Assembly (NCBI GenBank): GCA_002343715.1 | Contig: DDSA01000215.1 | Span: 1 to 52,446 of the forward strand | Direction of reading: 5' to 3' | Length of the DNA: 52,446 nt | Source: Phycisphaerales bacterium UBA2402 | Lineage (GTDB): Bacteria; Planctomycetota; Phycisphaerae; Phycisphaerales; UBA1924 | Shown here: positions 1 through 9,110 of the stretch, in pieces | Layout of the letters: each line of letters starts with the position of its first letter | How positions within the stretch are numbered: position 1 is the first letter of the stretch | Translations under genes and position numbers: made by a program | Notes under the pieces: model-generated | What the model was told of the DNA's origin: nothing | Database searches by the model: none | The model's input: the letters and a program-made list of their open reading frames with translations, nothing else

Positions 1-1
1 G

Positions 2-406
2 TCGGGGGGTATGCGCCAGCGCGTGGAGATCGCCCGGGCGTTGGCGGCCCAACCTTCCATCATCTACATGGATGAGCCGTTCGGCGCGCTCGACTACCTG
101 ACCCGCTTGAAGATGCGGGCCGATCTCATCCGGATCTGGCAGGAAGAGAGAAAGACGATCCTCTTCGTGACGCACGACATCGAAGAGGCGGTGCAGCTCG
201 CCGATCGGGTGCTGGTGATGACGAGGCGGCCGGCGACGATCAAGGAGGAGATCCGAATCGACCTCCCTCGCCCCCGTGACATCGATTCGCCCGACTACCT
301 CCGCGTGCGGGACCGCATCTTCGACGCGATGGGGATCGATCGGACCACCGGGCGGATCGGCGACGGCTCGACGCTGGACGAGAAGAGCGTGGTTCCGGGG
401 CTGTGA
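2..406 (+). CDS. ABC transporter ATP-binding protein, NitT/TauT type (3' part only)
   Basis: The reading frame is open at the left edge, so only the last 134 residues are visible. They begin inside the ABC signature (SGGMRQRVEIARAL), followed by Walker B with its catalytic glutamate (IIYMDEPFGALD) and the H-loop (ILFVTHDIEEAVQLADRV). The family hydrolyses ATP on the inner face of the membrane to drive a substrate-binding-protein-dependent importer. The PFGALD and DIEEAVQLADRV wording is typical of the nitrate/sulfonate/taurine group. The stop lies 18 nt before the hutH start, so co-transcription is likely and import of histidine or a related compound is a fair inference. The permease and binding protein would lie upstream, outside the window. 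Confidence 0.9.
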   Translation, partial: SGGMRQRVEIARALAAQPSIIYMDEPFGALDYLTRLKMRADLIRIWQEERKTILFVTHDIEEAVQLADRVLVMTRRPATIKEEIRIDLPRPRDIDSPDYLRVRDRIFDAMGIDRTTGRIGDGSTLDEKSVVPGL

Positions 407-424
407 TCGCAAGGAAACAAGGAT

Positions 425-2014
425 GTGCGTCTTGCTATCCGGCGGTCGGTCGTGGACGAGTGGGCCATGGCGAACGGCTCCGGCGACGTGGTGCTCGATG
501 CGGTCCCGCTGGCTCTTGAAGCGGTGCTTGGCGTTGCGCGAGGACAGACGAAGGTTCGCGTCGGGAGCGATTCGATCCGAGTGATGCTCGAGTCGCGGGC
601 GGTGATCGAAGGGATCCGCGACTCAGCGGAACCCCACTACGGCATCAACACCGGATTCGGATCGCTCTCGCGGAAGCGGGTGTCGCCGGAGGACCTGAGA
701 GACCTGCAGCGAAACCTCGTGCGGTCGCACGCCGCGGGGGTTGGGGAGCCGCTGCCCACGGAAGTTGTGCGCGCGATGATGGCGATCCTCGCGGGGTCGC
801 TCGCGAGGGGGCTGTCGGGCGTTCGTCCCATCGTCGTGGAGACGATCGCGTCGATGCTGAACGCGGGCATCACGCCAATCGTGCCGTCGCTGGGATCGGT
901 GGGCGCGTCGGGCGACCTCGCGCCGCTCGCACACGTCGCGTGCGCGCTGATCGGCGAGGGAGAGGTCACGTTCGGTGGCAAGGGGACGACGTCGGCAGCG
1001 GCGATGCGATCGTCCGGCATCCAGCCCCTCGTGCTGGAAGCGAAGGAAGGTCTCGCGCTGATCAACGGCACGCACCTGATGGCCGCACAGGGAGTGTTGC
1101 TTTGCGGAGAGTTGGAGTTGCTCGTTGACGCGGCGATCGCGGCGGCGGCCATGTCGATCGACGCAAGCCGCGGCACCGATTCGTTTCTTGATCGGCGCGT
1201 GCATGAGGCGCGTTGCCAGCCGGGACAGCGGGACGTGGCGGCTCGGGTGCTCGCGCTGCTGAAGGGCAGCGAGATCCTGCCCTCGCACGCCGAGAACGAC
1301 CCTCGTGTGCAGGACCCCTACTCACTCCGGTGCATGGCACAGGTGATCGGCGCGGCGGCCGATTGCTTTGCGTATGTTCGCGCGTGTGTTGAGCGTGAGC
1401 TGGGCGCCGTGACCGACAATCCGCTGGTGTTCGCGGGGAGCGGAGATGGCGTCGGGGATGTCGTGTCCGCAGGGAACTTTCATGGCATGCCACTGGCGAT
1501 CCCGCTCGACGCCGCGACGATCGGGATCTCGCACATCGCCGGGATCAGCGAGCGACGCACGTTCTGGATGCTTTCCGCGTTCGACGCCGAGAGCCATCTG
1601 CGCCCGTACCTCAGCCCGGAACCGGGGCTGAACTCGGGCCTGATGATCGCGCAGTACACCGCTGCGGCGCTCTGCAACGAGATCATCGGGCTGGCCACAC
1701 CGGCGAGCGTGGCGAACATCGGGACGAGCGCGGGAATCGAGGACTACAACTCGTTCGGACCTCGAGCGGCGGCGAAGGCGCGGCGGGCCGTGGATCTTGC
1801 GATGCACGTCGTGGCGATCGAGCTGATCTGCGCGGCGCAGGGCATCGAGGCGCACCGGCCTCTGAAGTCCGGCAGGGGCGTCGAACGGGTGCACGGGACG
1901 TTGCGGCGAGTCGTGCCGACGCTGGAGAAGGACCGACCGCCCGCGCCGGATATCGCGGCAGTGGTCGGCTTGATCAGGGGCAGGGAGATTCAGCGTGCGA
2001 CCGCCGGCGTGTGA
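425..2014 (+). CDS. hutH: Histidine ammonia-lyase
   Basis: Converts L-histidine to urocanate and ammonia, the first step of histidine degradation, in the cytoplasm. The Ala-Ser-Gly triplet that cyclises into the MIO electrophile is present at residues 161-163 ([14 protein letters not shown]). The conserved HYGINTGFG segment with the catalytic tyrosine lies near residue 72. Length (529 aa from the GTG at 425) suits the family. An ATG at 467 (MANGSGDVV, 515 aa) is an equally plausible start, because the first 14 residues do not resemble family N-termini. hutU follows 10 nt after the stop, so the pair is probably one operon with the upstream ABC gene. hutI and the later steps are not in the window. 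Confidence 0.96.
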   Translation: MRLAIRRSVVDEWAMANGSGDVVLDAVPLALEAVLGVARGQTKVRVGSDSIRVMLESRAVIEGIRDSAEPHYGINTGFGSLSRKRVSPEDLRDLQRNLVRSHAAGVGEPLPTEVVRAMMAILAGSLARGLSGVRPIVVETIASMLNAGITPIVPSLGSVGASGDLAPLAHVACALIGEGEVTFGGKGTTSAAAMRSSGIQPLVLEAKEGLALINGTHLMAAQGVLLCGELELLVDAAIAAAAMSIDASRGTDSFLDRRVHEARCQPGQRDVAARVLALLKGSEILPSHAENDPRVQDPYSLRCMAQVIGAAADCFAYVRACVERELGAVTDNPLVFAGSGDGVGDVVSAGNFHGMPLAIPLDAATIGISHIAGISERRTFWMLSAFDAESHLRPYLSPEPGLNSGLMIAQYTAAALCNEIIGLATPASVANIGTSAGIEDYNSFGPRAAAKARRAVDLAMHVVAIELICAAQGIEAHRPLKSGRGVERVHGTLRRVVPTLEKDRPPAPDIAAVVGLIRGREIQRATAGV

Positions 2015-2024
2015 GGAGCGAGCG

Positions 2025-3770
2025 ATGACAACGATGGAAACAGGACAGACCAAGCGTTCGGCGGGTGCCCGTGTGGTTCGCGCCGCGCGGGGGAGCGAGC
2101 GAGTCTGCAGGACGTGGCAGGCCGAGGCCGCGATGCGCATGCTGATGAATAATCTTGATCCCGAGGTGGCCGAGCGCCCGGAGGCGCTTGTGGTGTACGG
2201 CGGGCGTGGGTTGGCGGCGCGTTCCTGGCCTGCGTTCGACGCGATTGTGGAATCTCTCAAAGGCCTTGCACCTGATGAAACACTCCTTGTGCAGTCCGGC
2301 AAGCCCGTCGGTATCGTGCGTACACACGAGGACGCTCCCAGGGTCTTGCTCGCCAACTCGAATCTGGTGCCCGCGTGGGCCACGCAGAAACACTTTGATG
2401 AACTGGCCGCCAAGGGCCTCATCATGTACGGTCAGATGACCGCCGGATCGTGGATCTACATCGGCACGCAGGGCATCCTCCAGGGCACCTACGAAACCTT
2501 TGCCGAGTGCGGCCGCACCCACTTCGGCGGTGACTTGTCGGGCCGGCTGTGCGTCACGGCCGGATGCGGCGGGATGGGCGGTGCACAGCCCTTGGCCATC
2601 ACGCTCGCGGGGGGCACGTGTCTCATCGCCGACACGGATCTCACCCGCCTCGAGCGCCGCCGCCGTGATAGATACCTCGACGAGATCGCCGAAAGCCTCG
2701 ATGAGGGAATCGACCAAGCCTGCGCCTGCGCAAAGGATCGTACAAATATCTCCATCGGTGTTCACTGCAACGCGGTCGAGATTCTCGAACGGCTGCTGGA
2801 ACGAAACATCACGCCCGATGTCCTGACCGACCAGACCAGCGCTCACGACCCGCTCATGGGCTACGTCCCCGACGGCATGACGCACTCGGAGGCGGTTGAA
2901 TACCGCACACGCGATCCGGAGTTGTACCAGCGTTTGTCTTTGCGAAGCATGGAGCGGCATGTCCGTGCCATGGTGTCGCTCCAAAATCGCGGCGCTGTCA
3001 CATTCGATTACGGAAACAACATCCGCCAGCGGGCACTCGATCAAGGATTCAAGGAGGCATTCGCCTTTCCCGGCTTCGTCCCAGCCTACATCCGTCCGCA
3101 GTTCTGTCTCGGACGTGGGCCCTTCCGATGGGTGGCGCTCTCGGGTGATCCTCGCGATATTTTCATGACCGACCATGCGATACTCCACGCCTTCCCGGCG
3201 GACTCCGGTCCGTATTCGGCCCGACTGCACAAGTGGATTCTGTCCTGCCACAAGCACCCGGATGCACTCCTTGCAGGCGACTTTGAGCGCTGCGCTCCGC
3301 GATTCGAGTTCCAGGGACTTCCCGCCCGCATTTGCTGGCTCGGCCTCGGCGAGCGTGACAAGGCCGGTCTGCTGTTCAATGAACTCGTGGCCTCGGGCAA
3401 GGTCTCGGCTCCGATCGTGATCGGCCGCGACCACCTCGATTGCGGCAGCGTCGCCAGCCCGAACCGAGAAACCGAAGCTATGAAGGACGGCAGCGATGCC
3501 GTCAGCGATTGGGCCATCTTGAACGCGCTCGTGAACACCGCGGGCGGCGCGAGTTGGGTTTCCTTCCACCACGGCGGCGGCGTCGGCATCGGCTACTCCC
3601 AGCACGCCGGGCAGGTGATCGTTGCGGACGGAACGGCCGCCGCGGCACGCCGGCTCGAGCGTGTGCTGACCAACGATCCGATGATGGGCATCTTCCGGCA
3701 CGCCGATGCCGGGTACGAGGATGCCGTGGCGTGCGCGAAGAAGCACAAGGTGAAGATTCCGACAAGTTGA
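2025..3770 (+). CDS. hutU: Urocanate hydratase (urocanase)
   Basis: Converts urocanate to imidazolone propionate using tightly bound NAD+, the second step of histidine degradation. The 581-residue protein has the glycine-rich NAD+ segment (GCGGMGGAQ, near residue 180) and the family signature [10 protein letters not shown] carrying the active-site cysteine at residue 437. It also has the conserved [17 protein letters not shown] stretch. The ATG at 2025 is chosen over an in-frame GTG at 1995 because GAGGAG at 2013-2018 gives a good ribosome binding site and because the earlier start would overlap hutH. Nothing looks damaged. Confidence 0.97.
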   Translation: MTTMETGQTKRSAGARVVRAARGSERVCRTWQAEAAMRMLMNNLDPEVAERPEALVVYGGRGLAARSWPAFDAIVESLKGLAPDETLLVQSGKPVGIVRTHEDAPRVLLANSNLVPAWATQKHFDELAAKGLIMYGQMTAGSWIYIGTQGILQGTYETFAECGRTHFGGDLSGRLCVTAGCGGMGGAQPLAITLAGGTCLIADTDLTRLERRRRDRYLDEIAESLDEGIDQACACAKDRTNISIGVHCNAVEILERLLERNITPDVLTDQTSAHDPLMGYVPDGMTHSEAVEYRTRDPELYQRLSLRSMERHVRAMVSLQNRGAVTFDYGNNIRQRALDQGFKEAFAFPGFVPAYIRPQFCLGRGPFRWVALSGDPRDIFMTDHAILHAFPADSGPYSARLHKWILSCHKHPDALLAGDFERCAPRFEFQGLPARICWLGLGERDKAGLLFNELVASGKVSAPIVIGRDHLDCGSVASPNRETEAMKDGSDAVSDWAILNALVNTAGGASWVSFHHGGGVGIGYSQHAGQVIVADGTAAAARRLERVLTNDPMMGIFRHADAGYEDAVACAKKHKVKIPTS

Positions 3771-4176
3771 TTATGCTCCCGCATTTTCTACGTGGAGTTT
3801 GTGCGAGCACGAGGTCATCAGTGAGAAACTGGGTTCGGTATCGATCGATCTATCCGCATGCAGCAAAGTTCATCGTTATTCATCGGGATGCCTGTGGGGG
3901 TTCAGTTGAGCGAGAACCGGCTGATGCTTCGGATGCGTAAATCCGGGCCATCATGAACGCCGATGCAGTCTCGCCCGCCACGATCAACCCCGTCCAGAAA
4001 GAGCCAGCCCATGTGGTCAGTGACTTCTATGTCATGAGTGATGCATTCAGATCGACCATGTGGGCTTACTCGTCCCTCCAACGTTTAACTCGAGACACGT
4101 GAGGGCGAACAGCCCGCATTCCGCTCTACACTCCACACGCTACACTGCCGAACCCAACGTATTCAGGAATCATCCC
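3771..4176. other. Intergenic region after hutU
   Basis: About 400 bases without a convincing gene. Short open frames here continue the alternative frames of hutU and lack family resemblance. I see no clear hairpin terminator after hutU and no clear promoter. The last bases (AGGAAT at 4165-4170) form the ribosome binding site of the next gene. Confidence 0.5.
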
Positions 4177-5457
4177 ATGCATCCCATTCTGTCCCGCCGT
4201 GACTTTTCCGCCGCCGCACTCGCCGCCGCGGGCGGTCTGGCATTCCCGTCCCTTTCTCGCGCCGCTCGGCCATCCGCTTCCGCCCTGAAGGTCGGCGTGA
4301 TCGGTTGTGGCGGGCGAGGCACCGGAGCCGCGCAGAACATCCTCGAAGCAGCACCCGACACCGAGATCGTGGCGATGGGCGATATGTTCAAAGACCGCAC
4401 CGACGGCTCGCGGGCCGAACTCGCCAAAATGGACAAGTCGATGGCCGACCGCGTCAAAGTCACCGACGACAGAGTCTTTCACGGCTTTGACGCGTATCAG
4501 AAGGTGCTCGATAGCGGCGTGGACATCGTGATCCTGGCCTCCGCGCCGGGGTTCCGTGCCCAGCACTTCGCCGCGGCGATCGATGCGGGCAAGCACGTCT
4601 TCATGGAGAAGCCCGTCGCCGTCGATCCCGCCGGAGTCCGGCAGGTGATCGCGGCGGCGAAACGGGCTCAGGAGAAGAAACTCTCCGTGGTGGCCGGCAC
4701 ACAACGCCGCCACGAAGTCTGCTACCACGAGGCGAAGAAGCGAATCGAGGATGGGGCCATCGGCCGGGTGCTGGGGGCGACGGTCTATTGGAACCAGGGA
4801 GGACTCTGGAAGCACAACCGCAAGCCGGATTGGACCGACATGGAGTGGCAGATCCGGAACTGGCTGTACTTTAGCTGGCTCAGCGGAGACCACATCGTGG
4901 AGCAGCACGTTCACAATCTTGATGTCGCGTACTGGTTCCTCGGCGATCTACCCACCGGCTGCATCGGGATGGGGGGCAGGCAGGTCCGCACCGCCCCGGA
5001 GTATGGAAACGCATTCGATCATTTCGCCGTCGAGTTCGAGTATCCTGATGGGAGGTTCATCACCAGTTACTGCCGCCAGATCGACGGATGCAGCGGCCGT
5101 GTTGTCGAGATCATCCACGGCACCGAGGGCACAGCGCGCCTGGCCCAGTTCGGCACCGCGGAGATCAAGGGCAAGACAGACTGGAAGTGGAAGGGCGAGC
5201 AGCGCAACCCCTACACCCAGGAGCACGTGGACCTGCTCGCGAGCATCACCGGCACGGGTCCGTACCTCAACCACGGCCAGCGCATCGCCGAGAGCACGAT
5301 GCTCGCCATCATGGGCCGGATGTCGGCCTATACGGGCAAGGCGGTCTCGTCCGAGTTCGCGTACGCCAGCAAACTCAACCTTTTACCAGAGCGGCTCGAA
5401 CTCGGGTCGATCCCGGTGCCTCCCGTTGCCGTGCCCGGACAGACCCCGCTCGTGTGA
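4177..5457 (+). CDS. Tat-exported Gfo/Idh/MocA family oxidoreductase
   Basis: A 426-residue protein beginning with a twin-arginine signal (SRRDFSAAALAAAGGLAF), so it is probably exported folded. The mature part opens with a Rossmann NAD(P) site (KVGVIGCGGRGTGAAQNIL) and has the family EKP motif (GKHVFMEKPVAVDP), whose lysine takes part in catalysis in known members. Family members oxidise or epimerise sugars and cyclitols. The substrate here cannot be read from sequence. The start at 4177 is chosen because a ribosome binding site precedes it and the Tat signal then sits at the N-terminus; the frame is open further upstream without signal-like sequence. It stands alone, converging on the next gene. 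Confidence 0.9.
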   Translation: MHPILSRRDFSAAALAAAGGLAFPSLSRAARPSASALKVGVIGCGGRGTGAAQNILEAAPDTEIVAMGDMFKDRTDGSRAELAKMDKSMADRVKVTDDRVFHGFDAYQKVLDSGVDIVILASAPGFRAQHFAAAIDAGKHVFMEKPVAVDPAGVRQVIAAAKRAQEKKLSVVAGTQRRHEVCYHEAKKRIEDGAIGRVLGATVYWNQGGLWKHNRKPDWTDMEWQIRNWLYFSWLSGDHIVEQHVHNLDVAYWFLGDLPTGCIGMGGRQVRTAPEYGNAFDHFAVEFEYPDGRFITSYCRQIDGCSGRVVEIIHGTEGTARLAQFGTAEIKGKTDWKWKGEQRNPYTQEHVDLLASITGTGPYLNHGQRIAESTMLAIMGRMSAYTGKAVSSEFAYASKLNLLPERLELGSIPVPPVAVPGQTPLV

Positions 5458-5465
5458 GCTCGGAT

Positions 5466-6497
5466 TCACCGACTTCGCTTCAGGATGAATGGGCCGTCGA
5501 TGCCTCCATCAGAGAAGACACCAGCTGTCGAGTCTCCCCATCGTTCGATCAACCCGGTGATGCGCAGAGTGTTTGTGGGGTAGCGAAGTGTGCCCGTGAA
5601 CGAACCATCCGGGTTGACCCGACCCGTTAACGGGCCGGTGAGCCGGACGGTGTTGTTCTTCACACTGCCGAAGACCGTCCCGTCGGCCTCTACGAAAAGG
5701 TCGGTGGTGCCGCGTTGACCATCTCCGGCCCAACTTCCCTTCCAGCGTCCAACCAGTCGTGCCAGATTCTCCCGGCTTGGCAATGGTCCTTTCCGCAGTG
5801 AGAGAGGGGCTTTGAAGACAGATCCGTTCCGCATGTCCTGCACGAATGTCGCTGATGCGGATTTCGACGACACTTTGAATGTCGCGACGACTCGCCTCTG
5901 ATTCCCTCCCTCGTAGGTAACCGTTCCGTAGAAATCGCCCTGCGGGGTTGTAGTGCCGCTCACGCTCCCGCGGAGATCCGCCGACAAGTTCTCAAACCTG
6001 CCGCTGACCGTCCCGTTGAGATCGAACGTCAGTTCGGCATTACCGACTTCGGTGCTCTTCCACGTGCCCGACCACGTCCCCACAAGGGCTGGTGCGGGTG
6101 CCGTCGATCCGCCGAACGCATTGGGTTTCAGTGTCGGCTTGATGCGTTGACCGCTGTTCGAAACGGTCAAGTCGGAAGCAATGTTCCTGCCCGCGGTGCG
6201 GAGGAATCCGCTGAGTGTGGTCCTCGAGTACCCAGGGTACGTAAACGATGCCGTGGCATTCCCATTGCCCGCGACTGAGCCGCTCAGAGTGGCCCACGTA
6301 CCCTTGGTGGTATTCAGCACGGTACCGGACACCCTCCCGCCGGTCTCGATCGAGATGTACGCGGTCGTCTTTTCGCCGGAAGCGGACCACGATGTCAACC
6401 AATTCCCGGCGAACAGCGCCTGCGCCTGGCCTGCTCCGCTCAGCACGCCGAGTACAAGAAGCCAGACACTGAGAACATACCCACGAGTGCTCGACAT
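5466..6497 (-). CDS. Secreted protein of three beta-rich repeats, unknown function
   Basis: I do not recognise this 343-residue protein. It begins with a Sec signal peptide ending near residue 27 (GAGQAQA). The rest is three divergent copies of a module of about 75-100 residues. Each opens with a G-x-W-x-x-x-W-like element (FAGNWLTSWSAS, LVGTWSGTWKS, LVGRWKGSWAGD) and continues through a V-x-G-x-x-x-N segment to a G-x-x-T-Y/F-x-G strand. The pattern suggests small beta-barrel or lipocalin-like units, which is inference. A strong ribosome binding site (GGGAGG) precedes the ATG. It converges on the Gfo/Idh gene and diverges from the histidine kinase. Confidence 0.8.
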   Translation of the reverse strand: MSSTRGYVLSVWLLVLGVLSGAGQAQALFAGNWLTSWSASGEKTTAYISIETGGRVSGTVLNTTKGTWATLSGSVAGNGNATASFTYPGYSRTTLSGFLRTAGRNIASDLTVSNSGQRIKPTLKPNAFGGSTAPAPALVGTWSGTWKSTEVGNAELTFDLNGTVSGRFENLSADLRGSVSGTTTPQGDFYGTVTYEGGNQRRVVATFKVSSKSASATFVQDMRNGSVFKAPLSLRKGPLPSRENLARLVGRWKGSWAGDGQRGTTDLFVEADGTVFGSVKNNTVRLTGPLTGRVNPDGSFTGTLRYPTNTLRITGLIERWGDSTAGVFSDGGIDGPFILKRSR

Positions 6498-6843
6498 GGT
6501 GCCTCCCTTGATCGGCGAGAATTCGCCGTCTGCATCTTATCCATATACCGAGGAAATGGCCACCCGTTTCCGGCATGAGCCGGACCCTTATGATGTTCCG
6601 AATCGATTGATGAAGCAATCCTTCGTTCTACCGCGATATCGTGTGCTCCATTGAAGCGGAGTCACTCCCGGCGGGTACTTCGCGTTGATCTCGGCGATAA
6701 GTCGCGGGAGTTCGGCCCACTGTTCCGACATGACCAGACGAACATCATCGACCCATCAGCCCCCGCCCCCGCCACCCTATTTCGATCGGCGGCTCATTCG
6801 CCTCGTCTCCGTTCGTCCTGAGAAGCGAGGCTTCCTGGCGGGG
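6498..6843. other. Divergent intergenic region
   Basis: About 350 bases between the secreted repeat protein and the histidine kinase, which are transcribed away from each other. Its start holds the GGGAGG ribosome binding site of the minus-strand gene at 6502-6507. The kinase frame is open back to a TTG at 6685, so part of this stretch could be coding if the longer form is used. No promoter stands out. Confidence 0.4.
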
Positions 6844-8280
6844 ATGAGGATTCGGAAGAAACTGATCGTATTGCACACTGTTTTTTCACTTGTGCTGGCG
6901 GCCATACTTCTCATCGCGCTGCGTCCTGCGATTACGGAGGTTGTCGAGCGTGCGGAAGTGGACGAGGCTCGCATTATCCTGACCTCGCAGTTGACCAGCA
7001 CCGGCGTGAATGAACAACTCCGTTCGGCCGAGTTTGGTTCCAACGTACGGCTGAGTACCGGAACTGCATCGGAGTTAGGATTGCCGACGGCGATCGCCTC
7101 GGAGGCCGCCGCATCACCCCGCCGCGTCGTAACGACGCCGCAATCGATCATGGGGCCCGGGGCCGCGGCGTTCCTTCCCGGCGTTGCGGGGGGAGTGGAT
7201 CGGTTCATCGTTCTCTCGACGACGATCGCGGCCGCGCGTGCCGCCTCGGTGCGGGTTTATTGGTTGACGGTGGGAGCGTTGTTGGCTGTCTATGCCCTCG
7301 TGGCGGTCGCGTTGGAACTTGTGGTGCTTCCGCAAAACGTGTACGCGCCGATCCAGCGACTCTTGATCGCGGATCGCGCTGTGCAGGAGGGCCGTCAGTC
7401 GGAGGAGGTCATCCCCGCCGAGTCCATTCCCGATGATGAACTCGGCGAGATCATGCGCAGTCGAAACGAGTCCATCGCGAAACTCAGGCGGCAGGAGACG
7501 GCGTTGGCCGATGCGTTGTCACGCCTCGAGGAAGTCGCGACCGATCTGAAACGCAAGAACCACCTGCTCGAGAACGCCCGCCGAAATCTGGCCGATGCCG
7601 ATCGTCTGGCCAGCCTGGGCATGATGTCCGCCGGGATCGCCCACGAACTCAACACACCGCTCGCGGTTCTCAAGGGCATGGTCGAGAAAATCAACGCGGA
7701 CCCCGCCGCGGGCCTCGAGCCGGCACAGGCGGCGCTCATGAGGAGGGTGGTAGGTCGATTGGAACGCCTGGGCGAGAGTCTGTTGGATTTCGCACGGGTG
7801 CGACCTCCCAGCACATCGACCACGCAACTCCGCGGCACCGTGCAGGAGGCGGCGACGCTCGTGGCTTTGGACCGCGACGCGAGAGGCGTTGATATCGTGA
7901 ACAATGTGCCCGAAGGCATCGTCGCGGCGTGCGATGGAGATCGGATGGTGCAGGTCTTCGTGAATCTGATCCGCAACGCGGTCGATGCGGTTGGGAAAGG
8001 CGCTGTGGTCATCGGGGCAGGCGAGTCCGAAAAGGACGGGAGGGCGTGGGTATCGATCAGCGTCACGGATGATGGTGCGGGCATCGACCCAGCGATTCTG
8101 CCCAGGCTGTTCGAGCCTTTCGCAAGCACGCGCCTCGACTCGCGCGGCACCGGATTGGGGCTCGCCGTCGCCGAAGGGATCGTCCGCGAGCACGGAGGGA
8201 TGATCCTTGCTCGAAACAGAATAGATCGCTCCGGGGCGGTCTTCGAGGTGCTTCTGCCGCGCGGTGACACCGCGATCTGA
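6844..8280 (+). CDS. Membrane-bound sensor histidine kinase, orphan
   Basis: Two membrane helices (LHTVFSLVLAAILLIAL near the N-terminus and one around LTVGALLAVYALVAVALEL) flank a periplasmic domain of about 120 residues. A HAMP-like and coiled-coil linker follows. The phosphoacceptor H-box is MMSAGIAHELNTPLAVL, with His at residue 267. The catalytic domain has the N-box (NLIRNAVDAV), G1 (DDGAGID), F-box (LFEPFAS) and G2 (GTGLGLAV). The family autophosphorylates and passes phosphate to a response regulator, but no regulator is adjacent. The start at 6844 (478 aa) has a purine-rich site just upstream. Upstream in-frame starts at 6730 (ATG) and 6685 (TTG) would add a proline run and lack a good ribosome binding site. 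Confidence 0.9.
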   Translation: MRIRKKLIVLHTVFSLVLAAILLIALRPAITEVVERAEVDEARIILTSQLTSTGVNEQLRSAEFGSNVRLSTGTASELGLPTAIASEAAASPRRVVTTPQSIMGPGAAAFLPGVAGGVDRFIVLSTTIAAARAASVRVYWLTVGALLAVYALVAVALELVVLPQNVYAPIQRLLIADRAVQEGRQSEEVIPAESIPDDELGEIMRSRNESIAKLRRQETALADALSRLEEVATDLKRKNHLLENARRNLADADRLASLGMMSAGIAHELNTPLAVLKGMVEKINADPAAGLEPAQAALMRRVVGRLERLGESLLDFARVRPPSTSTTQLRGTVQEAATLVALDRDARGVDIVNNVPEGIVAACDGDRMVQVFVNLIRNAVDAVGKGAVVIGAGESEKDGRAWVSISVTDDGAGIDPAILPRLFEPFASTRLDSRGTGLGLAVAEGIVREHGGMILARNRIDRSGAVFEVLLPRGDTAI

Positions 8281-8292
8281 CTCCTGCACCGG

Positions 8293-9051
8293 TCACCCTG
8301 ATCGCCGCGGCAACCACAGATCGGCGAGGATCAGGAGCACGAGCAGCACCGTCCCCAATGTGAACGCCGCGCCGCCGGCCATGATGAGATACGCGAACTG
8401 TTCTTGATGCCTGGTAAGCCACCACCCGCCGATATCCGCCGCAAGCCCGATCCCGCACAACGCCGTCAGCGAGCCGATCAGTCCTCTGCCGAAGCGAGTG
8501 CATGCCGCGAGCATGACGACGGCGAAGCCGACAATCGCCAGCGTGGTGGCGTGAACATGGGTCGATGCCACCACGATCGCCGTGGAGTTGGGGCTGATGT
8601 CGCGTGAAATGCTCTGTCTTAGCACGTCATCGTCGGACTCGAGAAGTACAGCCCTCGCGGCGGGATCGGTCGAACTTTTCTTATGGCACGAAAGGCAGTT
8701 GTCCGCGATCAGCGCTTGCGGAGACTTGTCGCCCAGGTCGATGTCGTCGTAGGTCCGGGAAAGGTCCTTCCCGGTGAGCCATTTCATGAGGCGGTCGCGG
8801 TCATCGGTCTTGAGCGTCTCGGGGTGACCGCGCTCAAGCGCGACCAGCAACGGAGATTTGCTTCGGATGCCGTGGTAGACGCCCTTGACGTCATCGACTG
8901 TCAGGCCAGGGCGCTCATCACGCTTATGGTCATGAAGATACAAATGAGCCAGCGAGGCCGCGATGCCCCCGAGCAGGACGAAGCAGAGGGATGTCAGCCC
9001 AAGCCGTGAGCCGAAGGAAAGGGCGCGGAGTTGTGGGAATGGGGGGGACAT
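8293..9051 (-). CDS. Membrane protein with a single c-type heme motif
   Basis: A 252-residue protein with an N-terminal membrane helix (residues about 18-36), a soluble segment, and three or four C-terminal helices. The soluble segment holds one CxxCH heme c site (NCLSCHKK, Cys119-His123). The heme would sit on the outer face of the membrane if the helices are oriented normally. I do not recognise a named family. Start at 9051 puts the hydrophobic helix near the N-terminus; the frame is open 14 codons further. It is the last of four minus-strand genes with two Tat oxidoreductases and an ApbE protein. A 59-nt gap separates it from its upstream neighbour, so shared transcription is likely but not certain. 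Confidence 0.8.
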   Translation of the reverse strand: MSPPFPQLRALSFGSRLGLTSLCFVLLGGIAASLAHLYLHDHKRDERPGLTVDDVKGVYHGIRSKSPLLVALERGHPETLKTDDRDRLMKWLTGKDLSRTYDDIDLGDKSPQALIADNCLSCHKKSSTDPAARAVLLESDDDVLRQSISRDISPNSTAIVVASTHVHATTLAIVGFAVVMLAACTRFGRGLIGSLTALCGIGLAADIGGWWLTRHQEQFAYLIMAGGAAFTLGTVLLVLLILADLWLPRRSG

Positions 9052-9110
9052 GGGCCGCGTTCTGTGATGGTTGAGAGCGACGTACACGCACAACGAACGG
9101 TCGAACCTCG

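Noticed and set aside
1974..3746. Long minus-strand open frame opposite hutU
   Set aside because: Shadow of hutU, whose motifs are unmistakable.
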